The position numbers were made by a program, and so were the translations under genes. Below, piece by piece: positions 1-6,392 of a stretch of DNA of 7,248 nt (within the stretch, counting starts at the first letter, position 1; every line of letters starts with the position of its first letter). This stretch comes from Streptococcus sp. UBA6071 (GTDB lineage Bacteria; Bacillota; Bacilli; Lactobacillales; Streptococcaceae), in the NCBI GenBank assembly GCA_002436115.1, contig DIXV01000133.1, forward strand, positions 2,711-9,958, read 5' to 3'. The notes below the pieces were generated by a model, which was not told the origin of the DNA, made no database searches, and worked only from the letters and a program-made list of their open reading frames with translations.

Positions 1-713
1 TGACGGAAAATAGAAATCGGACTTGTGACACTGAGTGGGTTCCAATTGGACCAATCTAGAGCAGGAGCCGATTGACCAGCAGTGTAGATGAGAGCTGCTG
101 CTTCACCAAAGATACGTCCAGATGCCAAAACAATGCCTGTCACGATACCAGGTAGTGCTTCTGGAATCACAACATGAATGATGGTTTCCCAACGGGAAAT
201 TCCAAGAGCTAAGCCTGCCTCTCGTTGGGTGTGATGAACGGTAAGTAAACTGTCCTCTACATTTCGAGTCATCATTGGGAGATTAAAGACGGTTAAGGCA
301 AGGGCACCTGAGATGATTGAAAAGCCATATTCAAACTGGACAACAAAAATCAGGTAACCGAAGAGTCCAACAACAACGGAAGGAAGGGAAGATAAAATTT
401 CAATACAGGTCCGAATGAAATTAGTAACAGGACCTTTCTTAGCATATTCGGCTAGGTAAATCCCTGCACCCAGAGAGATTGGTATTGAGATAATCAAGGT
501 TACAATCAAGAGAAAGAAGGAATTGTAGAGTTGAATTCCAATACCGCCTCCTGCTTTATAGGAGGAAGAACGACCTGTCAAGAATGACCAGTTAACATGT
601 GGTAACCCTCGTAATAAAATGTACAGTAAGAGGGATGCTAGAATGACAACAATGATTCCCGCAATCGTATAGAGGATACTTGTAGCCAGTTTATCTATTT
701 TTTTAGCGTGCAT
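1..713 (-). CDS. pstA: Phosphate ABC transporter permease PstA (3' end cut by window edge)
   Basis: PstA is one of the two membrane permeases of the Pst high-affinity phosphate importer, paired with PstC and driven by PstB ATPase. I translated this reading frame by hand: 237 codons are visible, starting MHAKKIDKLA and running off the left edge. Members of the family are usually about 290 residues, so roughly the last 55 are missing. A membrane segment lies near residues 13-35, with more around 63-88, 105-127, 132-150 and 187-209. The cytoplasmic EAA loop that docks on the ATPase is at about 165-189 (EAGLALG...ALPG). The ATG lies inside the end of pstC, an 11-nt overlap, with a purine-rich AGGGAAGG ribosome site about 11 nt upstream. 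The overlap suggests translational coupling with pstC. Identity as PstA rather than PstC rests on gene order, the short N-terminus and the GRIFGEAAAL motif near 199-208. Confidence 0.95.
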   Translation of the reverse strand, partial: MHAKKIDKLATSILYTIAGIIVVILASLLLYILLRGLPHVNWSFLTGRSSSYKAGGGIGIQLYNSFFLLIVTLIISIPISLGAGIYLAEYAKKGPVTNFIRTCIEILSSLPSVVVGLFGYLIFVVQFEYGFSIISGALALTVFNLPMMTRNVEDSLLTVHHTQREAGLALGISRWETIIHVVIPEALPGIVTGIVLASGRIFGEAAALIYTAGQSAPALDWSNWNPLSVTSPISIFR

Positions 714-1638
714 AGTTTCTCTTACCTTCCCTTGTGATGAATTTCATGAGTATATTGAAGGCTAAGCTCATGAACAGCAATACCAATGCCAACGACCAAA
801 GAACATTGTTTTGAACGGTACCCATTACAGTATTACCAATTCCCATGGTCAAGACTGAAGTCAGGGTTGCTGCTGGAGTTGTCAAAGAAGTCGGCATTAC
901 TGCAGAATTACCAACAACCATTTGAATGGCCAAGGCTTCTCCGAAGGCACGTGCCATACCAAAAATAACAGCTGTAAAAATACCAGGTCTAGCAGCGTTT
1001 AAAACAACACGCCAGATGGTTTGCCACCTTGTTGCTCCCATAGCAAAACTGGCTTCTTTATAATGCCTTGGCACAGCTTTCAGACTATCAACGGTCATAA
1101 ATGTTACCGTTGGCAAAATCATAACAAAGAGGACAAATACCCCTGACAAGATACCAAATCCTGTTCCTCCGAAGATTGATCTTACAAAGGGAACAACAAC
1201 TTGTAAACCAATGAATCCATAAACAACTGATGGAATACCAACAAGAAGTTCAACAGCAGGCTGTAAAATTTTGGCACCGTATTTCGGTGAAATCTGAGTC
1301 ATGAAGACTGCTGCACCGATAGCAAATGGAGTTGCGATTAAAGCTGATAAAATGGTAACAATGAAAGAACCTAAAATCATTGGTAAAGCACCCAGATAAG
1401 GGGTTCCAGAGGCATCTTTCACACTCGGTTGCCATTCTGTTCCAAAAAGAAAGCTAAATGGATTGATTTTATCAACGAAAAAGGTGGAAAGCCCCTTCTG
1501 AGCGATGAATAATAAGATCATTGCGACAACGAACACAATCAAGCCTAAGCAAAGAAATGTAATCCGTGCACCAAATTTTTCCAAAAGAGAATTTTTGGAT
1601 GGCGATAAAAGTTTTTTTGCGAGTTCTTGGTTTTTCAT
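703..1638 (-). CDS. pstC: Phosphate ABC transporter permease PstC
   Basis: PstC forms the phosphate translocation channel in the cytoplasmic membrane with PstA. The protein has 311 residues, normal for the family. A basic cytoplasmic N-terminus of about 25 residues is followed by a membrane segment near 27-47. An extracytoplasmic stretch follows, then five further hydrophobic segments near 84-112, 127-150, 161-183, 217-240 and 278-298, giving the expected six. The EAA loop for ATPase contact is at about 195-219 (EASFAMGATRWQTI...ARPG) and is followed by the family's ARAFGEALA motif near 229-237. The start is supported by a near-perfect TAAGGAG ribosome site 5 nt upstream, which shares its first three bases with the pstS stop codon. 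The gene lies 9 nt after pstS and overlaps pstA by 11 nt, so the three are expected to be co-transcribed and translationally linked. Confidence 0.97.
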   Translation of the reverse strand: MKNQELAKKLLSPSKNSLLEKFGARITFLCLGLIVFVVAMILLFIAQKGLSTFFVDKINPFSFLFGTEWQPSVKDASGTPYLGALPMILGSFIVTILSALIATPFAIGAAVFMTQISPKYGAKILQPAVELLVGIPSVVYGFIGLQVVVPFVRSIFGGTGFGILSGVFVLFVMILPTVTFMTVDSLKAVPRHYKEASFAMGATRWQTIWRVVLNAARPGIFTAVIFGMARAFGEALAIQMVVGNSAVMPTSLTTPAATLTSVLTMGIGNTVMGTVQNNVLWSLALVLLFMSLAFNILMKFITREGKRNYAR

Positions 1639-1643
1639 GACTT

Positions 1644-1650
1644 CTCCTTA
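1644..1650 (-). promoter_or_regulatory. Ribosome binding site of pstC overlapping the pstS stop codon
   Basis: On the minus strand TAAGGAG sits 5 nt before the pstC ATG. Its TAA is the stop codon of pstS, so a ribosome terminating on pstS is already placed on the pstC initiation site. This is the strongest Shine-Dalgarno match I noticed in the window and fixes the pstC start. Confidence 0.8.
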
Positions 1651-2514
1651 TTTGGGGGTCACAGTACCATCGGCACTTTTAATGACTTTCATATCATTGA
1701 CAGAGATATAGCCCATGGTAACAACGATACCTTCTTGGACTTCATCACTCATCATATAGTCCAAAAATTCCTTGGTTAAGCCAGTAGCTTCTCCTTTGGT
1801 ATACATATGTTCATAGGCCCATATTGGCCAATTATTGGTAGCCACATTTTCGGCGGTCGGTTCATAGCCATTTAGTTTCAAAGTCTTAACGGAATCATCC
1901 ATATAGGCGAAAGCCAAGTAGGAAATTGCTCCTGGAGTCTGTGAAACAATGGATTTAACCATACCATTAGAGTCTTGCTCTTGACTTTGCTGAGCACTCT
2001 CTCCATCCATAATTATGCTATCGAAAGTTGCACGAGAACCTGAACTAGCAGCACGGTTGATGATTGAAATTTCCAAATCACTTCCACCAAGTTGCTTCCA
2101 GTTAGTGTATTCTCCTGTGAAAATCTTCCTAACGTCTTCTGTTGTCACATCTGACACATCAACTTCTTTATTAACAACGACTGCCAGTCCTGCAACTGCC
2201 ACTTGGTGATCGACAAGCTGGCTAGCATCAATCCCATCTTTTTCTTCAGCGAACAGATCACTATTTCCAATTTGAACAGCACCAGATTGGACTTGCGAAA
2301 GACCTGTACCAGAACCACCTCCCTGAACATTAACTGTTTTACCGACGTTAGCACTTCCGAATTCATCAGAAGCTGCCTCAACTAACGGTTGCAAGGCTGT
2401 TGAACCAACAGCTGTAATAGATTCGCCACGTTCAATCCAACTAGAACATGCCGAAAGTACTCCCCCTGCTAAAAGGGTTAGGGCCAAAAGCCCTAATTTG
2501 CGTTTATTCTTCAT
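1648..2514 (-). CDS. pstS: Phosphate-binding lipoprotein PstS
   Basis: PstS is the substrate-binding subunit of the Pst importer. In Gram-positive cells it is anchored to the outer face of the membrane by a lipid and hands phosphate to PstC/PstA. The 288-residue product starts with a basic n-region (MKNKRK) and a hydrophobic core, then the lipobox LSAC at 20-23, so Cys23 should be lipidated and become the mature N-terminus. Phosphate-contact segments typical of the family are visible: GSTALQP at 37-43, GGGSGTGLS at 65-73, GNSD at 83-86 and [11 protein letters not shown] at 154-164. The DSNGMV and PGAISYL segments further on are also typical. The ATG has an AAAGGAAG ribosome site 6 nt upstream. 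It is the first gene after the promoter at about 2593-2621, so it leads the operon. Streptococci often carry two Pst loci, and I cannot tell from this window which copy this is. Confidence 0.97.
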   Translation of the reverse strand: MKNKRKLGLLALTLLAGGVLSACSSWIERGESITAVGSTALQPLVEAASDEFGSANVGKTVNVQGGGSGTGLSQVQSGAVQIGNSDLFAEEKDGIDASQLVDHQVAVAGLAVVVNKEVDVSDVTTEDVRKIFTGEYTNWKQLGGSDLEISIINRAASSGSRATFDSIIMDGESAQQSQEQDSNGMVKSIVSQTPGAISYLAFAYMDDSVKTLKLNGYEPTAENVATNNWPIWAYEHMYTKGEATGLTKEFLDYMMSDEVQEGIVVTMGYISVNDMKVIKSADGTVTPK

Positions 2515-2544
2515 TAAGTTCTTCCTTTATTAACTTAAATGTAC

Positions 2545-2565
2545 AGTTTTTCACGACGAAAAGCT
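2545..2565 (-). repeat. Imperfect inverted repeat in the pstS leader
   Basis: Two 8-nt arms (read on the plus strand agtttttc and gaaaagct) match as reverse complements at 7 of 8 positions around a 5-nt centre. The site lies between the predicted pstS transcription start near 2586 and the ribosome site at 2521-2528. It could be an operator or a small RNA hairpin. No function can be assigned from sequence alone. Confidence 0.4.
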
Positions 2566-2592
2566 GGCAAATCAAAAATGACTTACTACTCT

Positions 2593-2621
2593 AATATAAC
2601 ACAAAACTTTATGCTTGGAAA
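2593..2621 (-). promoter_or_regulatory. Promoter of the pstSCA operon (extended -10)
   Basis: Read on the minus strand, a -10 hexamer TATATT (2593-2598) is preceded by TGT, giving an extended -10. A 17-nt spacer separates it from a -35 candidate TTTCCA (2616-2621), which matches TTGACA at 4 of 6 positions. The predicted start site is near 2586, giving a leader of about 72 nt before pstS. The weak -35 fits a promoter needing an activator. Pst operons are commonly controlled by a phosphate-responsive two-component regulator (PhoP/PhoR or PnpR/PnpS type), but I did not recognise a clear direct-repeat Pho box here. Confidence 0.65.
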
Positions 2622-2626
2622 GTTTT
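2603..2626. repeat. Perfect 8-bp inverted repeat over the pst promoter spacer and -35
   Basis: The arms AAAACTTT (2603-2610) and AAAGTTTT (2619-2626) are exact reverse complements separated by 8 nt. The repeat covers most of the promoter spacer and all of the -35 candidate, a natural place for a regulator to bind. Read on the plus strand the second arm runs into a tract of eight T, so it also resembles a weak AT-rich terminator for plus-strand transcripts. On the minus strand there is no such T tract beyond the stem, so it is a poor terminator for rsmF. Confidence 0.5.
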
Positions 2627-2628
2627 TT

Positions 2629-3939
2629 TTACTTGAAGCGTAGCCCTTTTGGATACTTGTTTTTAAGAGTATTTCCAATTATTTTGACAAATCCTAGGCC
2701 TTTATCTTCTATAGTTAACTGATACCAACCATTTGGATAGGGTTTGGACAAAATCAGACTCTCTCCAGCTACATAGTTTTTAAAATTGGCTGAATCTATC
2801 GCAACTACTTTCTTAACTTCATCGGGTTGCATCGCCATTCCCAAAGCAAAGCTTGGTTCAAACCTTTTCTTTTTAAAGGTTCCTAGATGAAGGCCATTGC
2901 GAGCGATACGCAGGCTTGATAAATCGGGTAAGCCGTCTGGGAGCAAATACAGCTCATCACCAAAACAGTGAAGTACCCCCTTTAAAGAGATATTCAAATG
3001 TTGTTCGGAAAATGTCTGCCAATAGGCTAGTTTCTCTTTACTCAACTGAGATTTTCTTAGCTTTACTTTCTTAAAGGGTTCTGAAGGACGACTATCTTGT
3101 AACTTAGCCACAAACTGCCCTTCTCCTTTAAAATGATGAGGATAGAGGCGGATGGACTCCATCTGGTCTATCCCGCCTACCATTCCCTCGCTTTTAGGAA
3201 TGGGAACTAAGGCTAAATTGGTGTAGTTTTCCAAAAGCCAATTGACGATGGCTTCGTTTTCTTCAGGAGACCAAGTACACGTTGAATACACGAGCTGTCC
3301 GCCAGGTGCTAACATTTTCATGGCCTCAGCCAAAATTTCCCGCTGACGATTAGCGCATTCAATCGGATAGCTTTCTGACCAATACGCTATAGCCTCAGGA
3401 TTCTTTCTAAACATCCCTTCTCCTGAGCAGGGAGCATCTAGAACAATGAGATCAAAGTAAGATGGAAATACTTTTGCTAAACGTTCAGGGGTTTCATTCG
3501 TTACCACCGTATTTCTAGCGCCGAACCGCTCAAGATTCTCTACCAAAACCTTGCTACGTTTTTTATTGATTTCGTTAGCAACTAAGATGCCTGTCCCATC
3601 TAAATAAGTCAAGAGATGGGTGGCTTTTCCTCCAGGTGAGGCGGCTAAATCTAAAACCTTTATCCCTTTTTGAGGAGCAGCTACCTGCCCTACAATCTGT
3701 GCGGAAGGTTCTTGAGAATAAACGGCACCTGTCACATGTTCAATTGATTTCCCTGATATCTTACCATAATAAGACCACGGACTATTAGGAATCGGATTAG
3801 AAAAATTTGGGAGGCTTGTTTTTAAAGGGTTAACCCTAAACGCAGCTACTGGTTTCTCCTCAAATGTTTGAAAAAAAGCTTGGGCTTCTTCTCCAAGCAA
3901 ACGTTCATATTTTTTAATAAACTGTTCTGGTAACTTCAT
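2629..3939 (-). CDS. rsmF: RsmF-like 16S rRNA (cytosine-C5) methyltransferase, NOL1/NOP2/Sun family
   Basis: This is an S-adenosylmethionine-dependent enzyme that puts a methyl group on C5 of cytosine in RNA. E. coli RsmF modifies C1407 of 16S rRNA, and other RsmF enzymes modify neighbouring cytosines. The 436-residue protein has an N-terminal RNA-contacting part (about 1-90) and a Rossmann-type methyltransferase core (about 90-290). The core carries motif I DLAASPGGK at 97-105, motif IV DAPCSGEG at 168-175 with Cys171, and motif VI STCTWSPEEN at 219-228 with the expected nucleophile Cys221. The C-terminal region (about 300-436) fits the RsmF extension with a PUA-like RNA-binding end. Both cysteines of the two-cysteine mechanism are present. 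Motif I has Ser101 where many relatives have Ala. The ATG overlaps the upstream phosphatase stop as ATGA, and the nearest GGAG is 14 nt away, so translation probably depends on coupling. Exact target base is inferred only from the family. Confidence 0.9.
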   Translation of the reverse strand: MKLPEQFIKKYERLLGEEAQAFFQTFEEKPVAAFRVNPLKTSLPNFSNPIPNSPWSYYGKISGKSIEHVTGAVYSQEPSAQIVGQVAAPQKGIKVLDLAASPGGKATHLLTYLDGTGILVANEINKKRSKVLVENLERFGARNTVVTNETPERLAKVFPSYFDLIVLDAPCSGEGMFRKNPEAIAYWSESYPIECANRQREILAEAMKMLAPGGQLVYSTCTWSPEENEAIVNWLLENYTNLALVPIPKSEGMVGGIDQMESIRLYPHHFKGEGQFVAKLQDSRPSEPFKKVKLRKSQLSKEKLAYWQTFSEQHLNISLKGVLHCFGDELYLLPDGLPDLSSLRIARNGLHLGTFKKKRFEPSFALGMAMQPDEVKKVVAIDSANFKNYVAGESLILSKPYPNGWYQLTIEDKGLGFVKIIGNTLKNKYPKGLRFK

Positions 3940-4709
3940 CGATCGTTATCAATCTCCAAAAAATGTCCGAGTTCTACTAGTTTTTTCTCGGGAATTAGCA
4001 TTACATATTGGCGGTCTTTGAAATTCAAGGGCTCTGAAGTCATGCTCAAGGTGAGATAGCCTAACTTTTCCCCCATGATTTGGCCAGCGGCATAATCCCA
4101 AGGACTTATATGAGAGAAATACCCTAGGGCCTTCCCTGATAAGACACGTGCCATACTGATAGCAGCCGAACCGTAAGTTCTCATCCCCAAAACGGCTTTA
4201 GTCAATTCAGAGAGTCCTCCTAGATTGTCTGTGCACATTCCTGGGTTAACAATGATGAGAGACTGATTTAGCGCTTTGGGTTGGTAGGGTGTTAGAAGCT
4301 GATCGTTACAATAGACCTCAAACTCACCACCACCATGAAAGAGGTGGTCAGCCATGACATCATAGATGAGACCAAACCGACCGATACCATCTTCATAATA
4401 AGCTAAAACAATCGCAAAATCCGACTTCTGTGCGACAAAATTATTTGTGCCGTCAATGGGGTCTATAACCCAGACGTTCCCTTCGTGAATGGCCTGCCTT
4501 TGATCATCTTCTTCCGCAAAGAAACAGTCCTCAGGATAGGCTTGATGAATTTTAGAAACTAAAAATGCCTGGACCTTTTTGTCCATATCAGTCACCAAAT
4601 CTGTGAAACTACTCTTTTCTTCAATTTCAAAAGGCTCATCCATATGTGCTTTTAAAAATTCTCCTGCAGAACGAATCAAAGCCTTTGCAAAGTCGAATTT
4701 AATTGCCAA
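3936..4709 (-). CDS. Inositol monophosphatase family protein (SuhB/YktC-like)
   Basis: This belongs to the lithium-sensitive, magnesium-dependent phosphatase superfamily that includes inositol monophosphatase, fructose-1,6-bisphosphatase and CysQ. The 257-residue protein has the metal-binding motifs in order: DLVTDMD at 37-43, EE at 66-67, [12 protein letters not shown] at 80-91 (Asp83 and Asp86 as metal ligands) and SPWDYAAG at 202-209 (Asp205). All expected ligands are present, so it should be active, but streptococci do not generally make inositol phosphates and the real substrate is unknown. The start is a TTG at 4707-4709, chosen because an in-frame stop lies one codon upstream and an AAAGGAAG ribosome site is 8 nt before it. 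The next in-frame ATG would remove 22 residues. The gene overlaps the UPF0223 gene by 11 nt and rsmF by 4 nt. Inferred role: cytosolic phosphatase co-expressed with spxA1. Confidence 0.9.
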   Translation of the reverse strand: MAIKFDFAKALIRSAGEFLKAHMDEPFEIEEKSSFTDLVTDMDKKVQAFLVSKIHQAYPEDCFFAEEDDQRQAIHEGNVWVIDPIDGTNNFVAQKSDFAIVLAYYEDGIGRFGLIYDVMADHLFHGGGEFEVYCNDQLLTPYQPKALNQSLIIVNPGMCTDNLGGLSELTKAVLGMRTYGSAAISMARVLSGKALGYFSHISPWDYAAGQIMGEKLGYLTLSMTSEPLNFKDRQYVMLIPEKKLVELGHFLEIDNDR

Positions 4710-4977
4710 GTTTTATTCTTCCTTTCTCTCTTTCTTTTGCCATTTGGAGAGCACGATAGATAGAATAGCCACTGATTCTTTCGAAATCGCGATCCATCTG
4801 CCTCTCTTCTCCTTTGCTTGGAACAACTTTTTTAAAGGCAGTATAAGCATCTAAAAGAAGTTGTCTATCAACTCCTGTTTCGTAGGCTTTTTCTACTTGG
4901 TTCAAAAAAGAAAGCACTGATGAGATTTCCTCAGTGCTCCACGATAGGTTAAGTGGATAAGTATAGTTTTTTTCCAT
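4699..4977 (-). CDS. UPF0223 family protein of unknown function
   Basis: This small, charged, probably cytosolic protein is 92 residues long from the ATG at 4975-4977. It is recognisable as UPF0223 (B. subtilis YktA type) by [11 protein letters not shown] near the N-terminus, the VEKAYE stretch, VPSKGEER in the middle, and [18 protein letters not shown] near the C-terminus. It looks all-helical, with no signal peptide or membrane segment, and its function is not known. A longer version begins at a TTG at 4984-4986, adding three residues and overlapping spxA1. I prefer the ATG because relatives as I recall them begin close to this Met and the GGAG at 4988-4991 is 10 nt from it but only 1 nt from the TTG. 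The ATG follows the spxA1 stop by a single base and the gene end overlaps the phosphatase gene by 11 nt. Confidence 0.88.
   Translation of the reverse strand: MEKNYTYPLNLSWSTEEISSVLSFLNQVEKAYETGVDRQLLLDAYTAFKKVVPSKGEERQMDRDFERISGYSIYRALQMAKEREKGRIKLGN
4718..4725 (-). promoter_or_regulatory. Ribosome binding site supporting the TTG start of the phosphatase gene
   Basis: AAAGGAAG on the minus strand lies 8 nt before the TTG at 4707-4709, inside the 3' end of the UPF0223 gene. Together with the in-frame stop just upstream of the TTG, it is the main reason for calling a non-ATG start. Confidence 0.65.
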
Positions 4978-4978
4978 A

Positions 4979-5380
4979 TTAGCCAATCTCCGCCTTCAAA
5001 GTGGCCTCTTTTAGCTCTTGTTTGCGATAAGCACGTGACAAAAAAGTGCGAATCTCATCTTCGTTAAAACCAATCTGCATCTGCTTTTTATCTAAGATAA
5101 TGGGCCGACGTAAGAGGCTTGGGTAGTCTCCAATCAAGGCAATCAAGGCAGATATTGACAAATCATCTAGATCGATATTCAGTTTTTGGAAAATTTTTGA
5201 GCGTGTCGAAATCAAATCATCTGTCCCGTTTTCAGTCAGAGACAGAATATGCTTAAGTTCATCAGACGTCAAGGGACTCGTCATAATATTATGCTCTTTA
5301 AATTCGACATTGTGCTTGGTTAACCAAGCTCTTGCCTTACGACAAGATGTACAACTTGGAGATAAAAATAGGGTAATCAT
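4979..5380 (-). CDS. spxA1: Transcriptional regulator SpxA1 (ArsC/Spx family)
   Basis: Spx proteins bind the C-terminal domain of the RNA polymerase alpha subunit and redirect transcription during thiol-oxidative and other stress. They have an arsenate-reductase-like fold but no reductase role. The 133-residue length is typical. The N-terminal [20 protein letters not shown] carries the CxxC redox switch at Cys10 and Cys13. Gly52 and Arg60, positions shown in B. subtilis Spx to matter for alpha binding, are both present, as is the RRPIILD segment at 91-97. The N-terminus resembles streptococcal SpxA1 more than the paralogue SpxA2, as I remember them, so the paralogue call is by recall. The ATG has an AAAAGGA ribosome site 7 nt upstream and a consensus -10 further up. 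It heads a tight operon with the UPF0223, phosphatase and rsmF genes. Spx levels are usually also set by ClpXP proteolysis, which sequence here cannot show. Confidence 0.93.
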   Translation of the reverse strand: MITLFLSPSCTSCRKARAWLTKHNVEFKEHNIMTSPLTSDELKHILSLTENGTDDLISTRSKIFQKLNIDLDDLSISALIALIGDYPSLLRRPIILDKKQMQIGFNEDEIRTFLSRAYRKQELKEATLKAEIG

Positions 5381-5408
5381 AACACGGTCCTTTTAGTTAT
5401 TCTCCCCT

Positions 5409-5437
5409 ATTATACAATACTTTACGCTATTTTGCTA
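5409..5437 (-). promoter_or_regulatory. Promoter of the spxA1 operon
   Basis: A perfect TATAAT (5409-5414 read on the minus strand) lies between the ribF stop and spxA1. At a 17-nt spacing the -35 candidate is TAGCAA (5432-5437), inside the last codons of ribF and a poor match to TTGACA. The predicted start is near 5402, giving a short leader of about 20 nt. The good -10 with weak -35 suggests a basal or activator-assisted promoter. I saw no terminator between ribF and this promoter, so read-through from truB-ribF is also possible. Confidence 0.6.
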
Positions 5438-6371
5438 GATTTTTCCGTGACTTTCCATGATTCCAAGACCTTGCAAACTCTTCGTCATTAGCCAGCTCAG
5501 TCACCAAAGCTTCTATTCCATCAAATTTCACCATGTTGCGAATTTTATCCAACCAAAAAATTTTAAGGGTTTGCCCATATAGATCATCATCAAAATCAAG
5601 GATGTGAACTTCTAAACGTAAGTCTTTCCCATCAAAAGTAATGTTTTTTCCGATGCTGGCCATTCCTCGGTAACGCTTCCCTGATATCTCTACATCTGCT
5701 ATATAGACACCATCTGCTGGCAGGTAAACACGATCAAGAGGTGCCATATTGGCAGTTGGGTAACCTATTGTCCGTCCTCTCGCATCACCGTGAACGACTA
5801 AGCCCCTAGTTGAAAACGTATAGCCCAATAGTTGGTTAGCTTCTGCGACATTTCCCTCTTGAATAGCATGTCGAATTCGTGTTGAAGAGACTTTCTTTTC
5901 ATTTAAGCAGAACTCTGGAACAATACAGACCCGCCCATCATAAACCTCTTTGAGGTAATGTGCATCCTTTTGATCACTTGCGAAACGGTAATCAAAGCCA
6001 ACCATTATTAATTTGGCTTTTAATTTTTTAATATAGTAAGTTATAAATTCGTCAGCTGTCAGCTTAGCAAACTTACTGGTGAAATCAATCAAGTAGAGGA
6101 AGTCTACTCCAGCAGTTTCAAAAGTTTTCAGGCGATCTTCAGGACTGTTGATATGCCACAAGAGTGTTGGATGAAATTTTGTAAAGGCCAATTGTGGAGA
6201 TTCTGGAAAGGTTAAGACAGCTATTTTTAGCCCTTCTTTTTTAGCCATTTCTCTAGCTTTTGCAAATAATTCCTGATGCCCTAGATGCATACCATCAAAG
6301 TAGCCTAATACCAGAATAGTCTCCTCAAGCTGATTGATATCCTTAGCATCATTTATGTTATAAACGTCCAT
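5427..6371 (-). CDS. ribF: Bifunctional riboflavin kinase / FAD synthetase RibF
   Basis: RibF phosphorylates riboflavin to FMN and adenylylates FMN to FAD, both with ATP, in the cytosol. The 314-residue protein has the usual two-domain length. The N-terminal nucleotidyltransferase domain (about 1-180) shows GYFDGMHLGH at 23-32 with the HxGH signature at 29-32, and the SSTRIR motif at 162-167. The C-terminal riboflavin kinase domain (about 182-305) shows GRTIGYPTAN at 199-208 with the PTAN nucleotide/metal motif, GVY at 221-223, and LRLEVHILDF at 251-260 containing the expected catalytic Glu254. A small departure is NITF at 243-246, where many relatives have NPTF. The ATG has AGGGTGA upstream, and truB ends 21 nt before the start, so the two are likely co-transcribed. 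The truB-ribF pairing is common in Firmicutes. Confidence 0.96.
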   Translation of the reverse strand: MDVYNINDAKDINQLEETILVLGYFDGMHLGHQELFAKAREMAKKEGLKIAVLTFPESPQLAFTKFHPTLLWHINSPEDRLKTFETAGVDFLYLIDFTSKFAKLTADEFITYYIKKLKAKLIMVGFDYRFASDQKDAHYLKEVYDGRVCIVPEFCLNEKKVSSTRIRHAIQEGNVAEANQLLGYTFSTRGLVVHGDARGRTIGYPTANMAPLDRVYLPADGVYIADVEISGKRYRGMASIGKNITFDGKDLRLEVHILDFDDDLYGQTLKIFWLDKIRNMVKFDGIEALVTELANDEEFARSWNHGKSRKNLAK

Positions 6372-6392
6372 CTCACCTATTCACCCTATATT

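Noticed and set aside
786..968. Plus-strand open frame of 60 codons opposite pstC
   Set aside because: It is antisense to a clear membrane-protein gene and has no recognisable domain.
1250..1435. Minus-strand open frame of 61 codons inside pstC
   Set aside because: It is an out-of-frame shadow of pstC; the Cys-rich look is an effect of reading membrane-segment codons in the wrong frame.
2145..2381. Minus-strand open frame of 78 codons inside pstS
   Set aside because: It is an out-of-frame shadow of pstS, whose own frame carries all family motifs.
4579..4854. Plus-strand open frame of 91 codons across the phosphatase/UPF0223 junction
   Set aside because: It is antisense to two well-supported genes, its product has no recognisable motif, and no plus-strand gene exists elsewhere in the window.
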